Notes: a model not told the origin generated them from the letters alone. DNA of 64,000 nt from Streptomyces sp. NBC_01669 (GCF_026339735.1 NZ_JAPEQG010000001.1:5642001-5706000); one strand, 5' to 3'; positions 53,684-62,844 are shown, counted from the stretch's first letter. Made by a program: numbers and translations.

Positions 53684-56083
53684 GTGACCACTAAGAGACG
53701 GACGCTCCGCGCCGCGGCGGTTGTCGTGGCCATGGCTGCCACCGCTGCCACGGCGTCGGCCTTCGCCACCGCACAGGCCGATGACAAGGCGTCAGGCGCC
53801 AGCGCATCCAGTATCGACCGCCGCGACCCGGGGTCGGCCGAGGGCAACGCGCACAACCTGGAGGGCCCCTTCAGCGAGCAGCAGGACGCACAGCGTCAGG
53901 CCGCCCTGGAGCAGGTCATTTCCGGCGACAAGAAGGTGTCGAACCGCGACGGCTCCAACGTCGTCAAGCTCGACGACGAGAAGTACGTCGAGCTCGGCCG
54001 CCAGAAGACGGACAAGATCTTCACGATCCTGGTGGAGTTCGGCGACCAGGTCGACGACACGACCATGTTCGACCCGGACGGCGACGGGCCCAAGCCGCCC
54101 GTCAAGAAGTACGGCGGCACGCCCGGACCGCTTCACAACAAGATAGCCAAGCCGGACCCGGCGAAGGACAACAGCACCGCCTGGCAGGCCGACTACAACC
54201 AGGCCCACTTCCAGGACCTCTACTTCGGTGAGGGCGCCGGCAAGAACTCGCTGAAGACGTACTACGAGAAGACGTCCTCCGGGCGCTACTCGGTCGACGG
54301 CGAGGTCTCCGACTGGGTCAAGGTCCCGTACAACGAGGCCCGTTACGGTTCCAACTACTGCGGCTCGTCCAACTGCGCCAACTCCTGGGACATGATCCGG
54401 GACGGCGTGAACGCCTGGGCGGCCGACCAGAAGGCCAAGGGCCGCACGCCGGAGCAGATCAAGGCGGACCTGGCGACGTACGACCAGTGGGACCGCTACG
54501 ACTACGACAACGACGGCAACTTCAACGAGCCCGACGGCTACATCGACCACTTCCAGGTCGTGCACGCGGGTGAGGACGAGTCCGCGGGCGGCGGCGTCGA
54601 GGGCGCGAACGCCATCTGGGCGCACCGCTGGTACGCGTACGGCACCAACGCCGGTGCGACCGGCCCGGCCGACAACAAGGCCGGCGGTACCCAGATCGGT
54701 GACACCGGCATCTGGGTCGGCGACTACACCGCGCAGCCCGAGAACGGCGGCCTGGGTGTCTTCGCCCACGAGTACGGTCACGACCTCGGTCTGCCGGACC
54801 TCTACGACACCACCAACACCGCCGAGAACTCGGTCGGTTTCTGGTCCCTGATGTCGGCCGGCTCCTGGCTCGGCACCGGCAAGAACGCCATCGGTGACCT
54901 GCCCGGCGACATGACCGCCTGGGACAAGCTGCAGCTGGGCTGGCTCAACTACGCCTCGGCCAAGGCCGCGACGAACTCGGTCCACAAGCTGGGTGTCTCG
55001 GAGTACAACACCAAGGACAAGCAGGCGCTCGTCGTCTCGCTGCCGGACAAGGCCGTCACCACCGCTGTCACGACGCCCGCGGAGGGCGCCAAGCAGTGGT
55101 GGAGCGACATGGGTGACGACCTCAACAACACCCTGTCCCGCTCGGTCGACCTGACCGGCAAGTCCAAGGCGTCCCTGGACCTTTCGGGCTGGTGGGACAT
55201 CGAGAAGGACTACGACTACCTCTACACCGAGGTGTCTACGAGCGGCGGCGCCAGCTGGACCGCGATCGACGGCACGGCCGACGGCCGGGCCATCCCGCGC
55301 GACGCCAGCGACAAGCCGGCCCTGACCGACGTCTCCGGCAAGTACCAGAAGCTGTCGTACTCGCTGGACGCCTACGCGGGCAAGAAGATCGACATCCGCT
55401 TCCGTTACACCACCGACGGCGGCGCGGGCGGTGTGGGCTTCGCGGCCGACACCATCGCGGTCAACGCCGACGGCGCCGTCCTCTTCTCGGACAACGCCGA
55501 GGGCGACGACAACGGCTGGACCGCCAAGGGCTTCTCCCGGGTCGGCGCCTCGTTCACCAAGGACTACCCGCAGTACTACATCGCGGAGAACCGCCAGTAC
55601 GTCTCGTACGACAAGACCCTCAAGGTCGGCCCGTACAACTTCGGCTTCTCCACGACCCGTCCGGACTGGGTCGAGCACTACCCCTACCAGAACGGTCTGC
55701 TGATCTGGCTCTGGGACCAGTCCCAGAAGGACAACAACGTCTCCGCCCACCCGGGCCAGGGTCTGATCCTGCCGATCGACGCGCACGCCAAGCCGCTGAA
55801 GTGGGCTGACGGCACCGTCATCCGCAACAAGATCCAGCCCTTCGACGCGCCGTTCAGCTGGCAGCCGACCGACGGCTTCACGCTGCACAAGGCCGACGTG
55901 GCGGTCAAGATCAAGTCCCAGCCGGGCGTCCCGGTCTTCGACGACCACAAGGGCACCTACTGGTACGCGGAGAACAAGACCGGAAGCGTGAAGGTCGCTG
56001 ACACCAACACCCGGATCACGATCGTCAGCGAGCCGCTCAGCGGTTCGACGATCACGGTCAGGGTTGGCGCCTCGCACAAGTAA
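53684..56083 (+). CDS. secreted M6 metalloprotease (immune inhibitor A-like)
   Basis: 799 residues. A signal peptide (AAAVVVAMAATAATASAFAT, cut near 30) and pro-region lead to the M6 catalytic domain. Zinc motif HExxH is H362-EYG-H366 (VFAHEYGHDLGLPDLYDT), with the downstream NSVGFWSLMSAGSWLG segment typical of the family. The C-terminal half holds beta-sandwich modules (WWDIEKDYDYLYTEVSTSGG; GVGFAADTIAVNADGAVLFS). It is exported and probably digests extracellular protein during growth or development. GTG start. It ends at a strong hairpin. Confidence 0.94.
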   Translation: MTTKRRTLRAAAVVVAMAATAATASAFATAQADDKASGASASSIDRRDPGSAEGNAHNLEGPFSEQQDAQRQAALEQVISGDKKVSNRDGSNVVKLDDEKYVELGRQKTDKIFTILVEFGDQVDDTTMFDPDGDGPKPPVKKYGGTPGPLHNKIAKPDPAKDNSTAWQADYNQAHFQDLYFGEGAGKNSLKTYYEKTSSGRYSVDGEVSDWVKVPYNEARYGSNYCGSSNCANSWDMIRDGVNAWAADQKAKGRTPEQIKADLATYDQWDRYDYDNDGNFNEPDGYIDHFQVVHAGEDESAGGGVEGANAIWAHRWYAYGTNAGATGPADNKAGGTQIGDTGIWVGDYTAQPENGGLGVFAHEYGHDLGLPDLYDTTNTAENSVGFWSLMSAGSWLGTGKNAIGDLPGDMTAWDKLQLGWLNYASAKAATNSVHKLGVSEYNTKDKQALVVSLPDKAVTTAVTTPAEGAKQWWSDMGDDLNNTLSRSVDLTGKSKASLDLSGWWDIEKDYDYLYTEVSTSGGASWTAIDGTADGRAIPRDASDKPALTDVSGKYQKLSYSLDAYAGKKIDIRFRYTTDGGAGGVGFAADTIAVNADGAVLFSDNAEGDDNGWTAKGFSRVGASFTKDYPQYYIAENRQYVSYDKTLKVGPYNFGFSTTRPDWVEHYPYQNGLLIWLWDQSQKDNNVSAHPGQGLILPIDAHAKPLKWADGTVIRNKIQPFDAPFSWQPTDGFTLHKADVAVKIKSQPGVPVFDDHKGTYWYAENKTGSVKVADTNTRITIVSEPLSGSTITVRVGASHK

Positions 56084-56109
56084 TTCCGCATCACCGCAGG
56101 TCAAAGCAT

Positions 56110-56145
56110 GATCGGCCGTCGCCCTCTAGCGGGCGGCGGCCGATC
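56110..56145 (+). terminator. terminator after M6 protease gene
   Basis: GATCGGCCG-t-CGCCC (56110-56124) pairs with 56131-56145 across a six-base loop with one mismatch; TGTTT follows. It lies 27 bases past the protease stop. Confidence 0.8.
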
Positions 56146-56207
56146 GTGTTTAGGTGCCTCTTGTTCGGATTCTTATTGACACGATGTCTCACGGGGGAGC
56201 GCGGAGC

Positions 56208-56540
56208 ATGGCAGGCGGAGGATTCAGCAAGTTGCCGAACGGCACTGTGGTGGTCGCGATCACCCTGAACGGCCCGGCGGACGGGACGGGCCCGGGAACC
56301 CCGGTGCGGGTCCTGGTGCACGCGGCGAACCGGGCCCGCGCACTGACCCGCCTGCGCAATCTGGGCCTCCGGGCGGTCTACCTCCGCGGCAACGCGGAAC
56401 CGCCCACGCCCGACGAGATCACGGCGGTGCTGCACCACCCGGACGGCCTGCTCTGGCGAGCGAGACCGGAGAACGCCCAGGAACTCTGGCACCCCATCCG
56501 GGCACTCCTGCACCCACGGGTACCGGCCCACCAGTCCTGA
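56208..56540 (+). CDS. small hypothetical protein
   Basis: 110 residues from the ATG at 56208, which has GGGGGAG eight bases upstream; earlier starts at 56154 and 56184 exist. The sequence (FSKLPNGTVVVAITLNGPAD; VRVLVHAANRARALTRLRNL; EITAVLHHPDGLLWR) alternates beta and helix as in a small alpha/beta fold. I do not recognise the family. A hairpin at 56604-56634 separates it from the convergent pncA gene. Confidence 0.75.
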   Translation: MAGGGFSKLPNGTVVVAITLNGPADGTGPGTPVRVLVHAANRARALTRLRNLGLRAVYLRGNAEPPTPDEITAVLHHPDGLLWRARPENAQELWHPIRALLHPRVPAHQS

Positions 56541-56603
56541 GCGCGCCTGCGTCCCGCCCGTGCGGCGATGCGGCCGCCTCCGGCAGCCGCATTCGCCCCT
56601 GAC

Positions 56604-56634
56604 GGCTTCCCCCCAGCCCTGTCGTGGGGGAGGC
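56604..56634 (+). terminator. hairpin between convergent 56208 gene and pncA
   Basis: GGC-t-TCCCCCC pairs with GGGGGA-g-GCC across an internal loop of about nine bases, between two converging genes whose stops are at 56540 and 56637. It is probably a bidirectional terminator. Confidence 0.65.
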
Positions 56635-56636
56635 CG

Positions 56637-57221
56637 TTACACCACCGGCTTGCCGGAGAGCTCCACCCCGGCCTCCCGGAGCTCCTCCAGCGCCCGCCCC
56701 GTGGTCGCGGCGGAGACCCCCGCGGTCAGGTCCAGCAGTACATGCGTCGCGAACCCTTCCCGGACCGCATCCAGCGCCGTCGCCCGCACGCAGTGATCCG
56801 TGGCGATGCCGGCGACGTCGACCTCGGTGACCCTCCGGTCCCGCAGCCACTGCGCGAGCCCCACCCCGTTCTCGTCGACCCCCTCGAAGCCGCTGTAGGC
56901 CGCCGCGTAGGCCCCCTTGTCGAACACCGCATCGATCGCGCCGGAAGCGACCGCCGGGGCGAAATTGGGGTGGAAGCCCACCCCCTCCGTGCCGGCGACA
57001 CAGTGCGCAGGCCAGGAGTGCTCGAAGTCGGGCTGTGCGGAGAAGTGGTTGCCCGGGTCGACATGGTGGTCACGGGTGGCGACCACATGGCGGTATCCGG
57101 CCTGGGCCTCACCGATCAGGTCGGTGATGGCGGCGGCGACATCCGCGCCCCCCGTCACCGCGAGGCTGCCGCCCTCGCAGAAGTCGTTCTGAACGTCCAC
57201 GACGATCAACGCGCGGTGCAT
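56637..57221 (-). CDS. pncA: nicotinamidase
   Basis: 194 residues. It converts nicotinamide to nicotinate in NAD salvage. Catalytic residues of the cysteine-hydrolase fold are present: Asp in ALIVVDVQNDFCEGGSLAV, Lys in DAVFDKGAYAAAYSGF, Cys in GIATDHCVRATALDAVREG. Metal-binding residues occur in RDHHVDPGNHFS. The start is the ATG at 57221. It lies downstream of pncB, about 150 bases away on the same strand, so the two salvage steps are probably co-expressed. Confidence 0.95.
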   Translation of the reverse strand: MHRALIVVDVQNDFCEGGSLAVTGGADVAAAITDLIGEAQAGYRHVVATRDHHVDPGNHFSAQPDFEHSWPAHCVAGTEGVGFHPNFAPAVASGAIDAVFDKGAYAAAYSGFEGVDENGVGLAQWLRDRRVTEVDVAGIATDHCVRATALDAVREGFATHVLLDLTAGVSAATTGRALEELREAGVELSGKPVV

Positions 57222-57374
57222 GGCGGGTGTCCTTCGATGGAGGAGAGAAGCGGGGGAGGAGAGCGGAACGGTGAAGTTCGGGGGCTGCAAATCGAGCCTA
57301 GAGACAAAGACCGCCTTGCGGGAGGGGGCGACAGGCTGCTACCAGCGACCGTCCCCTTCCCTGCCGCGGCACGT

Positions 57375-58703
57375 TCACACGAACTCCGTCGGAATCACCG
57401 GCTCCCCCTTGGACAGCTGCACCGCCGACATCGGCAGCCCCTGCCGCGCCGCTATATGCCGCTCCCGCGCCGCGTCCAGCGGCTCGCGCGCGACCACCTC
57501 ACCACCCCTGACCAGCTCGACCAGCAGCTGCCGGTCGGCCAGCCCGTCGGGCACCGGACCGGTGCCGACCACCTCGGCCTCGGCCACTCCGTTCTCGTCC
57601 AGCCGCCGCGCGGCCCACTTGCGACCGCCCACCGAGGACTTCCCCCCCAGCGACTTCTTGGCAACCGGCCGCAGCGGTTCCGCGGGATCGGCGGAGTTCG
57701 CCCGGGCGACCAGCTTGTAGACCATGGAGCAGGTCGGCTGCCCGCTGCCGGTGACCAGCTGCGTGCCCACGCCGTACGCGTCGACCGGTGCCGCGGCCAG
57801 CGACGCGATCGCGTACTCGTCCAGGTCCGACGTCACCACGATCTTCGTCCCGGTGGCGCCCAGCTCGTCCAGCTGCTGCCGCACCCGGTGCGCGAGGAGC
57901 AGCAGGTCCCCGGAGTCGATCCGTACGGCCCCCAGCTCGGTCCCGGCGACCTCGACCGCCGTACGGACCGCCTCGGCGACGTCGTACGTGTCGACCAGCA
58001 GCGTCGTCTTCCGGCCCAGCGAGTCGACCTGCGCCTGGAACGCGTCGCGCTCGTTGTCGTGCAGCAGCGTGAACGCGTGCGCGCTCGTCCCGACCGTCGG
58101 GATGTTGTAGCGGAATCCGGCCGCCAGATCGGATGTCGTGTCGAAGCCGCCGATGTACGCGGCCCGTGCCGACGCCACCGCGGACAGTTCGTGGGTGCGT
58201 CGTGCACCCATCTCGATCAGCCTGCGACCACCCGCCGCCGCGGACATCCGGGACGCCGCCGCGGCGACCGCCGAGTCGTGGTTGAGGATCGACAGGATCA
58301 CCGTCTCCAGCAGCACGCATTCGGCGAAGGATCCCTCGACCCGCAGGATCGGCGAGCCCGGGAAGTACACCTCGCCCTCCGGGTAGCCCCAGATGTCGCC
58401 GCTGAAGCGGTAGTCCGCCAGCCAGGCGAGCGTCGGCCCGTCGACGACGTTCTGGTCGCGCAGGAAGGTGAGCATCTCGTCGTCGAAGTGGAAGTTCTCC
58501 ACTGCGTCCAGGACGCGTCCGATGCCCGCGACGACGCCGTAGCGCCGCCCCTCGGGCAGTCGGCGGGTGAAAGCCTCGAAGACCGAGCGCCGGTCGGCGG
58601 TGCCCGCCTTCAGCGCCGCCTGCACCATCGTGAGCTCGTACTGGTCGGTGAAGAGCGCTGTCGACGGCACACCGACCCGTCGCCCAAGGTCCGCAGAGTT
58701 CAT
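57375..58703 (-). CDS. pncB: nicotinate phosphoribosyltransferase
   Basis: 442 residues: STALFTDQYELTMVQAALKA at the N-terminus, EVYFPGSPILRVEGSFAECV, VGTSAHAFTLLHDNERDAFQ (containing the phosphorylatable His region of the family) and IDSGDLLLLAHRVRQQLDEL. It makes nicotinate mononucleotide from nicotinate and PRPP, directly after the nicotinamidase step. It is divergent from clpS with 86 bases between the genes. Both NAD-salvage genes run leftward. Confidence 0.95.
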   Translation of the reverse strand: MNSADLGRRVGVPSTALFTDQYELTMVQAALKAGTADRRSVFEAFTRRLPEGRRYGVVAGIGRVLDAVENFHFDDEMLTFLRDQNVVDGPTLAWLADYRFSGDIWGYPEGEVYFPGSPILRVEGSFAECVLLETVILSILNHDSAVAAAASRMSAAAGGRRLIEMGARRTHELSAVASARAAYIGGFDTTSDLAAGFRYNIPTVGTSAHAFTLLHDNERDAFQAQVDSLGRKTTLLVDTYDVAEAVRTAVEVAGTELGAVRIDSGDLLLLAHRVRQQLDELGATGTKIVVTSDLDEYAIASLAAAPVDAYGVGTQLVTGSGQPTCSMVYKLVARANSADPAEPLRPVAKKSLGGKSSVGGRKWAARRLDENGVAEAEVVGTGPVPDGLADRQLLVELVRGGEVVAREPLDAARERHIAARQGLPMSAVQLSKGEPVIPTEFV

Positions 58704-58789
58704 GGCTCGGATGCTACCCCTATTTCGTCAGAGTGACGAGATCTAAGCCGTTTGTGCGATGCCCCCTCCCGGGTGGCAGCATGGGGTAG

Positions 58790-59095
58790 GTGAGTGTCGC
58801 CCCTGTAGAGATCGAGCGTCCCGAATCGGCCGAGGAGAACCTCGTCGTCCCCGAACCCGACGTGCCCTGGGTGACGCTGGTCCACAACGATCCGGTCAAC
58901 CTCATGAGCTACGTGACCTATGTCTTCCAGGCCTACTTCGGCTACTCCAAGGACAAGGCCCACAAGCTGATGCTCGACGTCCATCAGAAGGGCCGCGCCG
59001 TCGTCTCCAGCGGCAGCCGCGAGGAGATGGAGCGCGACGTCCAGGCCATGCACGGTTACGGGCTCTGGGCCACCCTGACCCAGGACCGCAACTAG
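58790..59095 (+). CDS. clpS: ATP-dependent Clp protease adaptor ClpS
   Basis: 101 residues with the ClpS core: PWVTLVHNDPVNLMSYVTYV, YSKDKAHKLMLDVHQKGRAV, ERDVQAMHGYGLWATLTQD. It delivers N-degron substrates to the ClpAP or ClpCP protease. The acidic N-terminal tail (1-28) matches adaptor tails that engage the unfoldase. GTG start. A DUF2017 gene follows 42 bases on, as in many actinobacteria. Confidence 0.95.
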   Translation: MSVAPVEIERPESAEENLVVPEPDVPWVTLVHNDPVNLMSYVTYVFQAYFGYSKDKAHKLMLDVHQKGRAVVSSGSREEMERDVQAMHGYGLWATLTQDRN

Positions 59096-59137
59096 CCTCC
59101 ACCTCTGCCCCGCCCGACCCACCATCGGAGAAAACCC

Positions 59138-59719
59138 ATGGCCGGCCACTTCGAGGCCACCCCCCGCGGCGGCGCGGCCGTCGCGCTCGACGAGGTGGAG
59201 ATCGCGATCCTGCGCTCCCTCGCCGTCCAGCTGCTGGAACTGATCGGACCCGGCGACGAACCGGCCGACGGCGAGGACCCGCTCGCCGCCCTGTTCGCCG
59301 AAGGGCCCAGCGAGCCGCCGACCGACCCGGCCCTGGCCCGCCTCTTCCCGGAGGCGTACGGCGACGAGGACAGCGAACTGCGCGCCGCGTCCGCCGAGTT
59401 CCGCCGCTTCACCGAGAACGACCTGCGCACCCGCAAGCGCGACGACGCGCTCACCGTCGTACGCACCCTCGACGCACTCCCGTCCGGCGAGGAAAGCGCC
59501 GTCCTCACGCTCAACGCCGACGAATGCCGCAACTGGCTCGGCGCCCTCAACGACCTCCGCCTCACCATCGGTACCCGCCTGGAGGTCTCCGACGAGGACG
59601 AGGGCGGCGAGGGCTCTCTCTACCGGCTGCCCGACAGCGACCCGCGCAAGCCCATGGTCATGGCCTATCTCTGGCTGGGCGCGCTCCAGGAGACGCTCGT
59701 CGAGACCCTGATGCCGTAG
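59138..59719 (+). CDS. DUF2017 family protein
   Basis: 193 residues: GGAAVALDEVEIAILRSLAV near the start, LARLFPEAYGDEDSELRAAS in the middle, and ECRNWLGALNDLRLTIGTRL near the end. The family is confined largely to actinobacteria and is nearly always next to clpS, so a link to protein quality control is likely although untested. The ATG at 59138 follows GGAGAAAACCC. Confidence 0.92.
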   Translation: MAGHFEATPRGGAAVALDEVEIAILRSLAVQLLELIGPGDEPADGEDPLAALFAEGPSEPPTDPALARLFPEAYGDEDSELRAASAEFRRFTENDLRTRKRDDALTVVRTLDALPSGEESAVLTLNADECRNWLGALNDLRLTIGTRLEVSDEDEGGEGSLYRLPDSDPRKPMVMAYLWLGALQETLVETLMP

Positions 59720-59761
59720 GGGCTGTCCGTCGGATCATGGCCGGGGTCGCGACGCCCGGCA

Positions 59762-59800
59762 CTTCCCCACGTGCTCGGCTTCGCTCGAACGGGGGAGACC
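59762..59800 (+). repeat. Streptomyces-type intergenic inverted repeat
   Basis: CTTCCCC ... GGGGGAGACC with an inner CGGCTTCGCTCG hairpin, a familiar Streptomyces intergenic element; a relative lies at 17156-17188. It sits 42 bases after the DUF2017 stop in the gene-free gap 59720-60243. The gap also holds the operator-like repeats at 60046-60082. Confidence 0.55.
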
Positions 59801-60045
59801 TCACTTTCGGCATTGCCGAAACGCCCGCACGGCTGCGCTGCGAGGATGCTCCGACGCCCGATGGCCGCCCCGTGGCGATGCACCGCACCGGACGCCGCGA
59901 CTGCCCCGCCTTCCCTTGATCGGGTTTTACCTCCCCTTGGGGTCGAGCCGGGACGTTCGCTCAACGGACTCTCAAATCCGAATAACGATCCCGTCACCTG
60001 AATGGCCTTTTTTGCAGCGGCTGGAAACCCTTGTCCGCTTTTTCC

Positions 60046-60082
60046 TGTGGTGTGCGCCACACAATGTCCGGTGGACCACCGG
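60046..60082 (+). promoter_or_regulatory. paired inverted repeats upstream of amino-acid permease
   Basis: TGTGG-TGTGCG-CCACA (60046-60061) and CCGGTGG-A-CCACCGG (60068-60082, perfect seven-base arms) lie seven bases apart, about 160-200 bases before the permease ATG. They resemble adjacent operator sites, but the regulator is unknown. Confidence 0.45.
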
Positions 60083-60243
60083 TGGCTCCGTGATAAATCT
60101 TCACGACCACCCGGGGACGCCACCCCTGTTCCCGGGGGCGCTACAACCGGCGGACCGCCGGTCGCACTCCATCCATATCCGGGGGGATCAGGACCTGATC
60201 CGCAGCCGTCAGGCGCGGATCGGCGTGGAGAAAGGCGCAACAC

Positions 60244-61686
60244 ATGACATCGGCGCAGGTCGACAAGGGACAAGGCGGCTCGCAGCAGGCCGCGGAAGCC
60301 GCGGATGCCACCACCTCGGGCGAGGGCTATCAGCGCGCCCTCGGCGCCCGCCAGATCCAGATGATCGCGATCGGCGGGGCCATCGGAACCGGCCTCTTCC
60401 TCGGCGCGGGCAAAGCCATCGCCAAGGCGGGACCCAGCCTCATCCTGGCCTATGCCATCGCAGGCCTGGTGATCTTCTTCATCATGCGGGCCCTGGGCGA
60501 ACTCCTCATGTACCGCCCGGTCTCGGGATCGTTCTCCGAGTACGCCCGCGAATTCGTCGGCCCCTTCGCAGGATTTGTCACCGGCTGGACCTACTGGCTG
60601 TTCTGGGTTGTCACCGGAATCACCGAAGTCACCGCGGCAGCCCAGTACATGACGTTCTGGTTCGACATTCCCCAATGGGTGTCCGCACTGATCTTCACGA
60701 TCATCCTGTACGGCGTGAACCTGATCTCCGTGAAGCTCTTCGGGGAACTCGAATTCTGGTTCTCGATGGTCAAGGTCACTGCCATCGTCGGCATGATCCT
60801 CATCTGTGCCGGAATTCTCACCCTCGGCTTCTCCGACGCCGGCGACACCGCGTCCGTCACCCACCTGTGGGCCGACGGCGGCTTCTTCCCGCACGGCATC
60901 AAGGGCACCTTGATGACCCTGCAGATCGTGATGTTCGCCTTCCTCGCCGTCGAGCTCGTCGGCGTCACCGCAGGCGAGTCCAAGGACCCGAAGACCGTCC
61001 TGCCCAAGGCCATCAACACCGTGCCGTGGCGCATCGCCGTCTTCTACGTCGGCGCTCTCATCATGATCCTCGCCGTCGTCCCGTGGACGGAATTCCAGCC
61101 CGGCATCTCGCCGTTCGTCGCCGCCTTCCAGAAGATGGGCCTCGGCATCGGCGCAGGCATCGTCAACTTCGTCGTCCTGACCGCGGCCCTCTCCTCCTGC
61201 AACTCCGGCATGTACTCCACCGGCCGCATGCTGCGCGACCTCGCCCTCAACGGACAGGGCCCGAAGTTCTTCACCCGGCTGACCAGGAGCGGCACCCCGC
61301 TCATCGGCACCACCTTCTCCGCCGCCCTCATGCTCGTCGGCGTCTGGATCAACTACCAGTGGCCCGGAGACGCCTTCACCTACGTCGTCTCCTTCGCCAC
61401 CATCTCCGGCATGTGGGCCTGGATCATGATCCTCGTCTGCCAGATCCGCTACCGCAGCCTGGCCGACCGCGGAGTGATCCCGCAGTCCACCTTCCGGGCC
61501 CCCGGCGCCCCGTACACCAGCGTCTTCGCCCTCGCCTTCATCGGCATGGTGATCGTGATGATGGGCATCGACAAGGACGCCAGGATCTCGCTGTACTGCG
61601 CCCCGCTCTGGGCCCTGATCCTCGGTGTCTCGTACCTGGTCCTCAAGGCCCGTAACCCCGAGAGCGCGGCCTTCGCCAAGCGCTGA
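60244..61686 (+). CDS. amino acid permease (APC superfamily, GABA/proline-type)
   Basis: 480 residues with twelve helices. Family landmarks are RQIQMIAIGGAIGTGLFLGA at helix 1, GELLMYRPVSGSFSEYAREF at helix 3, and FLAVELVGVTAGESKDPKTV LPKAIN at helix 6. This is the AAT branch (GabP, ProY, AnsP, LysP-like), which imports amino acids with H+. The exact substrate cannot be told. The ATG at 60244 follows GGAGAAAGGCGCAAC. It is monocistronic and ends at a strong hairpin (61710-61746). Confidence 0.92.
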   Translation: MTSAQVDKGQGGSQQAAEAADATTSGEGYQRALGARQIQMIAIGGAIGTGLFLGAGKAIAKAGPSLILAYAIAGLVIFFIMRALGELLMYRPVSGSFSEYAREFVGPFAGFVTGWTYWLFWVVTGITEVTAAAQYMTFWFDIPQWVSALIFTIILYGVNLISVKLFGELEFWFSMVKVTAIVGMILICAGILTLGFSDAGDTASVTHLWADGGFFPHGIKGTLMTLQIVMFAFLAVELVGVTAGESKDPKTVLPKAINTVPWRIAVFYVGALIMILAVVPWTEFQPGISPFVAAFQKMGLGIGAGIVNFVVLTAALSSCNSGMYSTGRMLRDLALNGQGPKFFTRLTRSGTPLIGTTFSAALMLVGVWINYQWPGDAFTYVVSFATISGMWAWIMILVCQIRYRSLADRGVIPQSTFRAPGAPYTSVFALAFIGMVIVMMGIDKDARISLYCAPLWALILGVSYLVLKARNPESAAFAKR

Positions 61687-61709
61687 CCCGACCCGGCCGT
61701 CCGGCATAC

Positions 61710-61746
61710 GGGCCCCCGCGTACCACTCCTCGGTGCGCGGGGGCCC
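61710..61746 (+). terminator. terminator after amino-acid permease gene
   Basis: GGGCCCCCGCG (61710-61720) pairs perfectly with CGCGGGGGCCC (61736-61746), followed by TCTGCTTATCC. It ends 19 bases before the mec start, so mec has its own promoter overlapping or just after it, or receives read-through. Confidence 0.85.
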
Positions 61747-61764
61747 TCTGCTTATCCTGGCGCC

Positions 61765-62196
61765 ATGCTGACCATCACCCAGGCGCTGTACGACCGGATC
61801 GTCGCGCACTCCCGCGCGGACCACCCCGACGAGGCGTGCGGCGTGGTCGCGGGCCCGGCCGGAACCGGCCGCGCCGAACGCTTCATCCCCATGCTCAACG
61901 CCGCCCGCTCGCCCACGTTCTACGAGTTCGACTCCGCGGACCTGCTGAAGCTCTACCGCGAGATGGACGACCGCGACGAGGAGCCGGTGATCATCTACCA
62001 CTCGCACACGGCGACCGAGGCGTACCCCTCGCGCACCGACATCACGTACGCCAATGAGCCCGGCGCCCACTACGTCCTCGTCTCCACCGCCGACACCGAC
62101 GACGCGGGCCCCTTCCAGTTCCGCTCGTACCGCATCGTCGACGGCGTGATCACCGAGGAGGACGTCGAGGTCGTCGAGGCGTACGAACCCGCCTGA
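61765..62196 (+). CDS. mec: JAMM-family metallopeptidase of the CysO pathway (Mec-like)
   Basis: 143 residues of the MPN+/JAMM fold. Zinc ligands are H79 and H81 in HSHTATEAYPSRTD with D92, and the catalytic Glu is E23 in HPDEACGVVAG. In Mycobacterium tuberculosis the orthologous Mec releases cysteine from the C-terminus of the sulfur carrier CysO, and mec-cysO-cysM stand together. The same order recurs here: mec, a leader peptide, cysO, cysM. It works in the cytoplasm with zinc. Confidence 0.92.
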   Translation: MLTITQALYDRIVAHSRADHPDEACGVVAGPAGTGRAERFIPMLNAARSPTFYEFDSADLLKLYREMDDRDEEPVIIYHSHTATEAYPSRTDITYANEPGAHYVLVSTADTDDAGPFQFRSYRIVDGVITEEDVEVVEAYEPA

Positions 62197-62339
62197 CCTC
62201 GAGCAGGCCGGGGCGAAACCCCGTCCCCGGCCCGCCGTGATTCCCCGCCCCACCCCGACCGTCCACCAGACGAACGCTCACCATCCACCAGGTGAGATCA
62301 CATGCCGGAATCCGGACCGGGAATCGATACGATGAGCCC

Positions 62340-62465
62340 ATGGTTCCCCAAGACGTGAGCGACAAGACGCCGGGCATGCTGCTCGTCGCGCGCCTGCACG
62401 TCGACCTGTGCAGGCTCTCCAGCGCGATCTGTACGAGCTGCCTGCCCGCCGGCCGCAACGCCTGA
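62340..62465 (+). CDS. leader peptide upstream of cysO-cysM
   Basis: A 41-codon frame with ATG at 62340 reads MVPQDVSDKTPGMLLVARLH then VDLCRLSSAICTSCLPAGRN A. The RLHVDLCRxxSAxC pattern is the recurring core of actinobacterial leader peptides placed before sulfur-assimilation genes. Its three Cys codons would slow ribosomes when cysteine is scarce. A GC hairpin (about 62503-62516) lies between the leader and cysO (62566), fitting attenuation-type control. It is too short for ordinary gene calling but well supported by motif and position. Confidence 0.75.
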   Translation: MVPQDVSDKTPGMLLVARLHVDLCRLSSAICTSCLPAGRNA

Positions 62466-62565
62466 GCCGGGCCGCGGCCCCGAGCGCCGTCCACACGCCC
62501 CACCCCTGCGCGGGGGCAGAGCCGCGCGCCCCGCCACCACTCCGCTTTCGACAGGAGCCCACGCC

Positions 62566-62844
62566 ATGGCCATCGAGGTCCGCATCCCGACCATCCTCCG
62601 CACCTACACCGACGGCGCCAAGGCCGTCGAGGGCAACGGAGAGACCCTCGCCGACCTCTTCACGGACCTCGACAGCCGCCACAACGGCATCCGTGAGCGC
62701 ATCGTCGACGGCGACCAGCTCCGTCGCTTCGTGAACGTCTACCTCAACGACGAGGACGTCCGCTTCCTCGACGGAATCTCCACCAAGCTCAGCGACGGCG
62801 ACAGCGTCACCATCCTCCCGGCCGTCGCCGGCGGCATGAACTGA
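62566..62844 (+). CDS. cysO: sulfur-carrier protein CysO (MoaD/ThiS family) with GG-MN C-terminus
   Basis: 92 residues of the ubiquitin-like fold: EVRIPTILRTYTDGAKAVEG, FVNVYLNDEDVRFLDGISTK and DSVTILPAVAGGMN. In the thiocarboxylate-based pathway the C-terminal diglycine is activated, sulfurylated, and joined to O-phosphoserine by CysM. Here two residues (Met-Asn) follow GG, so they must be removed first, probably by the Mec peptidase or a similar JAMM enzyme, as for QbsE in Pseudomonas. The stop overlaps the cysM ATG (TGATG). Confidence 0.93.
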   Translation: MAIEVRIPTILRTYTDGAKAVEGNGETLADLFTDLDSRHNGIRERIVDGDQLRRFVNVYLNDEDVRFLDGISTKLSDGDSVTILPAVAGGMN

